Shown here one piece after another: positions 58,779-64,000 of a DNA stretch of 64,000 bases. The DNA comes from Cellulophaga lytica DSM 7489 (GTDB lineage Bacteria; Bacteroidota; Bacteroidia; Flavobacteriales; Flavobacteriaceae). The translations under genes were made by a program, and so were the position numbers. Every line of letters begins with the position of its first letter. Positions within the stretch are counted from its first letter, which is position 1. The stretch is taken from positions 1,167,501-1,231,500 of the forward strand of contig NC_015167.1 of assembly GCF_000190595.1 (NCBI RefSeq), read 5' to 3'. The notes beneath the pieces are model-generated. The model was not told the DNA's origin, did not search any database, and saw nothing but the letters and a program-made list of their open reading frames with translations.

Positions 58779-59474
58779 CTATGGTACTACGGCAATTGTT
58801 GCTACATAAATTGTTACATTTTTTGCTTTATGTAATGCAGTAGCACAAGCTTCAATTGTAGCTCCGGTTGTTATTACATCATCAACCAATAAAATGGTTT
58901 TACCAGCCACATTTTCTTCATTAGTTAACTTGTATAAATCCTGATTTACTTTCCATCTAGAAAACCTATTTTTTTTAGTTAACGTTCTAGTATTAGCAGT
59001 TTTAAATAAAACATTTTCTTGGTAACTAGCATTAAAATGCAATGCCAATTCTTGCCCAAATAAGCTAACTTGGTTGTACCCTCTTTTTGTTAATTTTTTC
59101 TTATGTAGAGGTACGGGCACAACAATATCTATATCTAAACGTTCTTTAATTGACTGCGCATACCAGCGCCCAAAAAAGGTCCCTAGTTGTTGCTGATTTT
59201 TATATTTTAAATGATGAATTATGTTTTTTACCACCCCATTTTTTGTGAAAAATAAGAAAGAATTAACCTTTTTAACATTAATTCTGCCATAAAAAACACG
59301 GTCAATTGGGTTTTCATCGGTAAAATTGTACTCGGTAAGTGGTAATTCATTTCGACAAACGGTACAAATTAATCGTTCACCTTTACGCAAAGGTGTATTA
59401 CATCCAAAACACCCTAAGGGCATTAGTATTTTATTGATATGATTTAGTATATTTGACAACTTATAATGTCCCAA
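58779..59474 (-). CDS. ComF-family phosphoribosyltransferase-like protein
   Basis: A ComF/GntX-type protein linked in other bacteria to DNA uptake. It has a zinc-finger-like CFGCNTPLRKGERLICTVC near the start, an amidophosphoribosyltransferase fold, and the PRPP-binding loop ILLVDDVITTGATIEAC. The start is uncertain: the frame opens with TTG at 59474, has another TTG at 59459 and an ATG at 59423. A TAAATTTG box covers the first TTG, so a downstream start may be the true one. It diverges from the coiled-coil protein gene. Confidence 0.87.
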   Translation of the reverse strand: MGHYKLSNILNHINKILMPLGCFGCNTPLRKGERLICTVCRNELPLTEYNFTDENPIDRVFYGRINVKKVNSFLFFTKNGVVKNIIHHLKYKNQQQLGTFFGRWYAQSIKERLDIDIVVPVPLHKKKLTKRGYNQVSLFGQELALHFNASYQENVLFKTANTRTLTKKNRFSRWKVNQDLYKLTNEENVAGKTILLVDDVITTGATIEACATALHKAKNVTIYVATIAVVP

Positions 59475-59479
59475 ATTTA
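59472..59479 (-). promoter_or_regulatory. -7 box overlapping the comF-like start region
   Basis: TAAATTTG on the minus strand fits TAnnTTTG. Transcription from it would begin near 59466, which excludes the TTG start at 59474 and favours 59459 or 59423. Confidence 0.4.
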
Positions 59480-59508
59480 ACCCTACTTAAAATTACCTCC
59501 AACTTTTG

Positions 59509-60405
59509 ATGGACTCACAAGATAACAATTTAAAATACAAAGTAATTATAGCTGCGCTTGCGGCCGTAATACTGGGTATATTAATTGCTTTTTATTACAG
59601 CAACGCACAGTCCAACAGTAATATAAGTTACCTGGAACGAGAAAAGAAAATGCTTACCGATAAGCTTGCCAATATGCAAGCTAACATAGAAAGTTTATCA
59701 TCAGAAATAGAAGTAAATAAAATAGATTTAGATGTAGCAAACAATGATGTATCTAGATTATTAGACTCTATTGGGCAGTTAAATTTTGATAGTAAAAAAT
59801 ACGATCAAAACAAAAGAGATTTACGCAGGTGGCAACTTAAGTACGACAGTCTTAATATGAAATACAATGCCTTAAAATATAGCAATGTTGTTTTAAGCGA
59901 AACCGTACAAAATGCTAAAAAACGTGCAGAACAATACAAGGCTCAAGCACTTGCTGCTGCGCAGAATGAAGAAGACTTAAAAGATGCCAACAGCAAATTA
60001 AATAAAGAATTAAAAAATAAAACATATTTAAAAATTAGAAGCTCTGAGGCTCTAGCTTTTAGAGTGCGTAATGGTAGAGATATTAATACCAATAAAGCAA
60101 GTCTAATTTCTAAATTAAGAGCTTGCACTACCATTAGTGGCAACCCAAATGACATTAACATAGAAAAAAGGTTGTACTTACAATTTTTAGACCCTAACAA
60201 AAAAGTAATAGCTAACAATGCTAATATTATTAATGTAAAAGGTAATGAGTATAGCAAAGCTGTAGATATTATTTACACAGGTGTTAATGAAGAAATTTGT
60301 GAGCACATTAAGTTTCCTACAGGCGCTCTAAAGCCGGGTATGTATACTTTAAATGTTTTTGAAGAAGAAAAATTACTTTCTTCTATAGAATTTGAATTAA
60401 AATAA
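59509..60405 (+). CDS. Membrane-anchored coiled-coil protein of unknown function
   Basis: A 298-residue protein with a short cytoplasmic N-terminus, one transmembrane helix (VIIAALAAVILGILIAFYY, about 13-31), a long coiled coil (about 40-170, with LEREKKMLTDKLANMQANIE) and a beta-rich C-terminal domain (ALAFRVRNGRDINTNKASL, then PGMYTLNVFEEEKLL). I do not recognise a defined family. The ATG at 59509 is chosen over the TTG one codon earlier. It precedes glyS by 36 bases. Confidence 0.75.
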   Translation: MDSQDNNLKYKVIIAALAAVILGILIAFYYSNAQSNSNISYLEREKKMLTDKLANMQANIESLSSEIEVNKIDLDVANNDVSRLLDSIGQLNFDSKKYDQNKRDLRRWQLKYDSLNMKYNALKYSNVVLSETVQNAKKRAEQYKAQALAAAQNEEDLKDANSKLNKELKNKTYLKIRSSEALAFRVRNGRDINTNKASLISKLRACTTISGNPNDINIEKRLYLQFLDPNKKVIANNANIINVKGNEYSKAVDIIYTGVNEEICEHIKFPTGALKPGMYTLNVFEEEKLLSSIEFELK

Positions 60406-60429
60406 TTCAATCTATTAACACTAAAGTTC

Positions 60430-60437
60430 TATTTTTG
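60430..60437 (+). promoter_or_regulatory. -7 box abutting the glyS start codon
   Basis: TATTTTTG ends 4 bases before the glyS ATG. As at panD, transcription from it would give a leaderless or nearly leaderless message. Confidence 0.45.
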
Positions 60438-60441
60438 CCAT

Positions 60442-61983
60442 ATGGCAAATCAAGAAGACAAATTTAAAAAGGTTATATCTCACGCTAAGGAATACGGTTA
60501 CGTTTTTCAATCTAGTGAAATATACGACGGTTTAAGTGCTGTATATGACTACGCACAAAACGGAGCAGAATTAAAAAACAACATTAAGCAATATTGGTGG
60601 AAAGCAATGGTGCAATTGCACGATAACATTGTTGGTATAGACTCTGCCATTTTTATGCACCCAACGGTTTGGAAAGCATCTGGACACGTAGATGCCTTTA
60701 ACGACCCATTAATAGATAATAAAGATTCTAAAAAAAGGTACAGAGCAGATGTTTTAATTGAAGACTACTGTGCCAAATTAGAAAACAAAATAAATAAAGA
60801 AGTTACCAAAGCTGCTAAACGTTTTGGTGAAGCTTTTAATAAACAAGAATTTGTTACTACCAACCCACGCGTTTTAGGTTATCAAGAAAAAATTGATACT
60901 ATTTTATCTAGAATGGGTAAGTCTTTAGAAAATGAAGATTTAGCAGACGTAAAGAGTTTAATTGAAGAATTAGATATTGTTTGCCCAGTATCTGGATCTA
61001 AAAACTGGACAGATGTTAAGCAGTTTAACTTAATGTTTGGCACCAAGCTAGGAGCTTCTGCAGACAGTGCTATGGATCTTTACTTAAGACCAGAAACAGC
61101 ACAAGGTATATTTGTAAACTTTTTAAACGTACAGAAAACTGGACGTATGAAAATTCCTTTTGGTATTGCCCAAATAGGAAAAGCTTTTAGAAACGAGATT
61201 GTTGCAAGACAATTTATTTTTCGCCAAAGAGAATTTGAACAAATGGAAATGCAGTTTTTTGTGCGTCCTGGCACACAAAAAGAATGGTACGAGGCTTGGA
61301 AACAAAACCGTATTAAATGGCATTTATCTTTAGGTATAGGAGAAGACAATTACCGTTTTCATGACCATGATAAATTAGCACACTACGCAGATGCTGCCGC
61401 AGATATAGAATTTAAATTCCCGTTTGGCTTTAAAGAGCTTGAAGGTATACACTCTAGAACAGATTTTGATTTAAGTAGCCACGAAAAGCACTCTGGTAAA
61501 AAATTACAATATTTTGACCATGAAATTAACGAGAGCTATGTACCTTACGTGGTAGAAACATCTATAGGTTTAGACCGTATGTTTTTAGCTGTTTTCTCTA
61601 ATTCTCTTATAGAAGAAGAATTAGAAAACGGATCTACAAGAACCGTTCTTAAGCTACCTGCTGTATTAGCACCAACAAAAGCTGCTATTTTACCTCTTGT
61701 TAAAAAAGATGGCTTACCAGATGTTGCTAAAGAAATTATAGAGGATTTAAAGTGGGATTTTAAAGTAATATATGATGAAAAAGATGCTGTTGGTCGTCGT
61801 TACAGAAGACAAGATGCCAACGGTACTCCGTTTTGTATTACAGTAGATCACCAAACTTTAGAAGACAAAACAGTAACTATACGTCACAGAGATACTATGG
61901 AGCAAAAACGTGTGGCTATAGCAGATTTAAAATCTATTATTAACGCAGAAGTATCTATGAAAGAATGGCTTAAAAAAATATAA
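60442..61983 (+). CDS. glyS: Glycine--tRNA ligase (single-chain dimeric type)
   Basis: Charges tRNA-Gly. At 513 residues, starting EDKFKKVISHAKEYGYVFQS and EIYDGLSAVYDY, it is the alpha2 eukaryote/archaea-like class II enzyme. The class II motifs are visible: RPETAQGIFVNFLNVQ, IAQIGKAFRNEIVARQFIFR (motif 2) and VVETSIGLDRMFLAVF (motif 3). The anticodon-binding domain has APTKAAILPLVKKDGL. A strong terminator follows the stop. Confidence 0.97.
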   Translation: MANQEDKFKKVISHAKEYGYVFQSSEIYDGLSAVYDYAQNGAELKNNIKQYWWKAMVQLHDNIVGIDSAIFMHPTVWKASGHVDAFNDPLIDNKDSKKRYRADVLIEDYCAKLENKINKEVTKAAKRFGEAFNKQEFVTTNPRVLGYQEKIDTILSRMGKSLENEDLADVKSLIEELDIVCPVSGSKNWTDVKQFNLMFGTKLGASADSAMDLYLRPETAQGIFVNFLNVQKTGRMKIPFGIAQIGKAFRNEIVARQFIFRQREFEQMEMQFFVRPGTQKEWYEAWKQNRIKWHLSLGIGEDNYRFHDHDKLAHYADAAADIEFKFPFGFKELEGIHSRTDFDLSSHEKHSGKKLQYFDHEINESYVPYVVETSIGLDRMFLAVFSNSLIEEELENGSTRTVLKLPAVLAPTKAAILPLVKKDGLPDVAKEIIEDLKWDFKVIYDEKDAVGRRYRRQDANGTPFCITVDHQTLEDKTVTIRHRDTMEQKRVAIADLKSIINAEVSMKEWLKKI

Positions 61984-61999
61984 TTTTAAGTACTTATAC

Positions 62000-62044
62000 A
62001 AAAAGAGCTCACTAAAGCATTTGCCAGTAGTGAGCTCTTTTTTT
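62000..62044. terminator. Bidirectional terminator between glyS and the barrel protein gene
   Basis: A perfect 15-base stem (AAAAAGAGCTCACTA / TAGTGAGCTCTTTTT) with a 13-base loop, between convergent genes. Confidence 0.92.
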
Positions 62045-62058
62045 ATGACTTTATTTTT

Positions 62059-62577
62059 TTAAAATCTAAACCCTACAGATAAACCTGCTCTAAAAATAAA
62101 ATCGTCCTGAAATTCTTTAGGATTTATATTTCTACCAAAACCACCATTTAGCTCTAATGTAAAACGTTCGCTACGTGTTACCCACTTGTAACCACCACCT
62201 AAACCAAGAGCTACACCACTGTATTCTCCAACAATTCTAGAGCCCATATCATTGTATTTTTTTTCTCCCTTTAAATACAAACCAAAAGCTTCTGCAAAAG
62301 CGCCACTTCTAGGTAAATCTCCAAAGTAAGCCCTAAAGTTTGGTCCAAAACCAAAGCTACCATTGTAATCTTCACCGTCACCATCAAAATGAAGAATTGC
62401 ACCAACACTAGTATCATCACCTAAAAAATACTCGTATCCAAATTCTACAGAAGTTGTTGCTAAAAACATACCAATGTTAAATTTAATTTCTTGATTTTTA
62501 TCAAAATTAGAGTAAGCTTGAGCAAATGCCATTTTGGCTCCCAATAAAAATACTACTACTAATAATCCTTTTTTCAT
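62059..62577 (-). CDS. Small outer-membrane beta-barrel protein
   Basis: A 172-residue exported protein with a signal peptide (cut after AFAQ) and alternating amphipathic strands (IKFNIGMFLATTSVEFGYEY, SGVALGLGGGYKWVTR) ending in phenylalanine after the FRAGLSVGFRF strand, as in outer-membrane barrels of about eight strands. It resembles DUF3575-like or OmpX-like proteins but I cannot place it. It converges on glyS. Confidence 0.75.
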   Translation of the reverse strand: MKKGLLVVVFLLGAKMAFAQAYSNFDKNQEIKFNIGMFLATTSVEFGYEYFLGDDTSVGAILHFDGDGEDYNGSFGFGPNFRAYFGDLPRSGAFAEAFGLYLKGEKKYNDMGSRIVGEYSGVALGLGGGYKWVTRSERFTLELNGGFGRNINPKEFQDDFIFRAGLSVGFRF

Positions 62578-62703
62578 AATGTTAGTGTTTTCTATATCTC
62601 ATTTTTCAATTGGCAAAAATAGAACTTTTTGTAAGAATCTCTGTCATTCATTTTTCATAGAACCCTTTGTTTTTTCTATTTTTAACCTTTATAATTACAT
62701 ATA

Positions 62704-63468
62704 ATGAAAATAGTATCCTATAACGTTAACGGTATTCGCGCAGCAATTAATAAAGGTTTTATAGATTGGCTTACCGCTACAGACCCAGATGTTATATGCC
62801 TTCAGGAAATAAAAGCACTTAAAGAACAGTTAGATTTATCTTTGTTTGAAGAGGCTGGTTACAGCTATAACTATTGGTATAGCGCACAAAAAAAAGGCTA
62901 CAGTGGTGTTGCTATTTTATCTAAAACAGAACCAGATAATGTTACCTACGGTACAGGTATAGATTATATGGATTTTGAAGGTAGAAATATTAGAGCAGAT
63001 TTTGGAGATATTTCTATTATGAGTATGTATCTACCATCTGGTACAAATTTAGCTAGACTAGATTTTAAACTAAAATATATGGATGACTTTCAGAAATATA
63101 TTAATGAATTAAAAAAAGACAAACCTAATATTATTGTAGTAGGCGACTATAATATATGTCATGAAGCTATAGATATTCATGATCCTGTACGCAATAAAAA
63201 CGTATCTGGATTTTTACCTGTAGAGCGCGAGTGGATTGGAAATTTTATGGAAAGCGGATTTATAGATAGTTTTAGACACTTTAATAAAGAGCCACACAAC
63301 TACTCTTGGTGGAGCTACAGAGCTAACGCAAGAAACAATAATAAAGGTTGGCGATTGGATTACGGTATGGTTAGCAAAACCTTAGAAAACCGCTTAAAAA
63401 GAGCTGTTATTTTAAAAGAAGCTAAGCACAGTGACCACTGTCCAATTTTAGTAGAACTAAAAAACTAA
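62704..63468 (+). CDS. xth: Exodeoxyribonuclease III (AP endonuclease)
   Basis: Cuts DNA at abasic sites and trims 3' ends in base excision repair. The 254-residue protein begins MKIVSYNVNGIRAAINKGF, with the catalytic Glu in CLQEIKALKEQ, the Asp/Asn in VVGDYNICH, and the closing KHSDHCPILVEL. All EEP catalytic positions are intact and, unlike the EEP protein at 47.6 kb, it has no signal peptide. It runs toward the aldose epimerase gene. Confidence 0.96.
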   Translation: MKIVSYNVNGIRAAINKGFIDWLTATDPDVICLQEIKALKEQLDLSLFEEAGYSYNYWYSAQKKGYSGVAILSKTEPDNVTYGTGIDYMDFEGRNIRADFGDISIMSMYLPSGTNLARLDFKLKYMDDFQKYINELKKDKPNIIVVGDYNICHEAIDIHDPVRNKNVSGFLPVEREWIGNFMESGFIDSFRHFNKEPHNYSWWSYRANARNNNKGWRLDYGMVSKTLENRLKRAVILKEAKHSDHCPILVELKN

Positions 63469-63488
63469 ACACCTAAACCAACTTTTAA

Positions 63489-64000
63489 ATGGCACCACAA
63501 CTACTAAACCCAAAAGATTTTGAAGCCTTAATAAACGGTAAAAGAGTAGCGCTATACACTTTAAAAAATGCGCAAGGTTCTATTGCACAAATAACAAACT
63601 ATGGCGGCACTTTAGCCTCATTATGGATAAAAGACAAAAACAATAATTTTAAAGATGTTGTTTTAGGATATAAATCTTTACACGAATACCAAACCAATCC
63701 TAATGCCTATTTTGGCAGTATTGTGGGTAGATATGCCAACAGAATTGCAAAGGGTAAATTTACACTAGACAACAAAACATACAATTTAGCTGTTAACAAT
63801 GGTGAAAACCACTTACACGGTGGCACAACAGGTTTTGATGCTGTTGTTTGGGATGCTAAGCAACCTACCGGAGATACACTAGAATTAACCTACGTTTCTG
63901 CAGATATGGAAGAAGGTTACCCTGGTAACTTAGCGGTTAAAGTACAATACCACCTAACAGATAAAAATGCCATAAAAATTAAATATTGGGCAATTACCGA
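63489..64000 (+). CDS. galM: Aldose 1-epimerase (mutarotase), 5' part
   Basis: The frame begins at the ATG 20 bases after xth and stays open to the window end (170 codons). Family marks are QITNYGGTLASLWIKD, VGRYANRIAKGKF and the active-site NGENHLHGGTTGFDAVVW, which carries the first catalytic histidines. It interconverts alpha and beta anomers of glucose or galactose. The C-terminal half, with the second histidine and the catalytic glutamate, lies outside the window. Confidence 0.93.
   Translation, partial: MAPQLLNPKDFEALINGKRVALYTLKNAQGSIAQITNYGGTLASLWIKDKNNNFKDVVLGYKSLHEYQTNPNAYFGSIVGRYANRIAKGKFTLDNKTYNLAVNNGENHLHGGTTGFDAVVWDAKQPTGDTLELTYVSADMEEGYPGNLAVKVQYHLTDKNAIKIKYWAIT

Overview
The window is AT-rich chromosomal DNA from a member of the Bacteroidota, almost certainly the Flavobacteriaceae. 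Four things point there: the partial 16S rRNA gene; promoters of the Bacteroidota type (TAnnTTTG at -7, with TTG about 19 bases upstream in the best cases); families typical of flavobacteria (DUF4270 and DUF5689 lipoproteins, TonB-dependent receptors with carboxypeptidase-like N-termini, the GGPKD Ig-like lipoprotein, a lone N-terminal glycogen synthase domain beside panC); and many signal peptides ending in a cysteine lipobox or AQ. I cannot name the genus from the sequence alone.

Layout. 1-1164 is the 5' three quarters of a 16S rRNA gene on the minus strand, followed upstream by a gene-free promoter region to 1934 with two related tandem promoters. 1.9-6.6 kb (minus) holds glmS, a DUF4270 lipoprotein with calcium-binding-type repeats and the glycogen synthase-like protein. 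6.7-11.5 kb (plus) holds panC, panD, a flippase-like membrane protein, a hydrolase-fold protein that lacks the usual serine, and radA. 11.6-18.4 kb is mostly minus-strand enzymes (aldo/keto reductase, cytochrome c lipoprotein, YheT-like hydrolase, nitronate monooxygenase-like protein, EamA transporter, Spx/ArsC-like protein), with a thioesterase and a DinB protein on plus. 18.5-24.4 kb (plus) holds a trans-sulfuration enzyme, gdhA, recO and a heme-type TonB receptor. 25.2-30.3 kb is ileS, a DksA-like protein, a secreted protein and lspA, an extended version of the widespread ileS-lspA pairing. 31.2-41.7 kb holds uvrC, a patatin-type outer membrane protein, hppD, a probable small RNA gene, a DUF3108 protein, tryptophan 2,3-dioxygenase, an M23 peptidase lipoprotein and pgi. 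41.8-52.8 kb is an outer-membrane region: a strongly codon-biased TonB receptor with a repeat lipoprotein, an endonuclease I lipoprotein, an exported EEP-family protein, and a second TonB receptor with a DUF5689/lamin-tail lipoprotein. 52.8-55.4 kb is a PAS histidine kinase with a single-domain response regulator. 55.6-64 kb holds a DinB-like protein, a nitrilase-family amidase, an Ig-like lipoprotein, a ComF protein, a coiled-coil membrane protein, glyS, a small beta-barrel protein, xth and the start of an aldose 1-epimerase gene.

Most of this is housekeeping or cell-surface content. There is no phage, insertion sequence, CRISPR array or defence island. The most promising undescribed item is a compact three-hairpin RNA gene with its own promoter and terminator at about 36,737-36,875. 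Other points worth a second look are the swapped GIHH signature in IleRS, promoters that abut the start codons of panD and glyS, a 28-residue membrane peptide ORF with a palindrome and spaced direct repeats beside it, the four-repeat lipoprotein paired with a TonB receptor, a possible nucleic-acid scavenging locus, and several enzymes with altered key residues.
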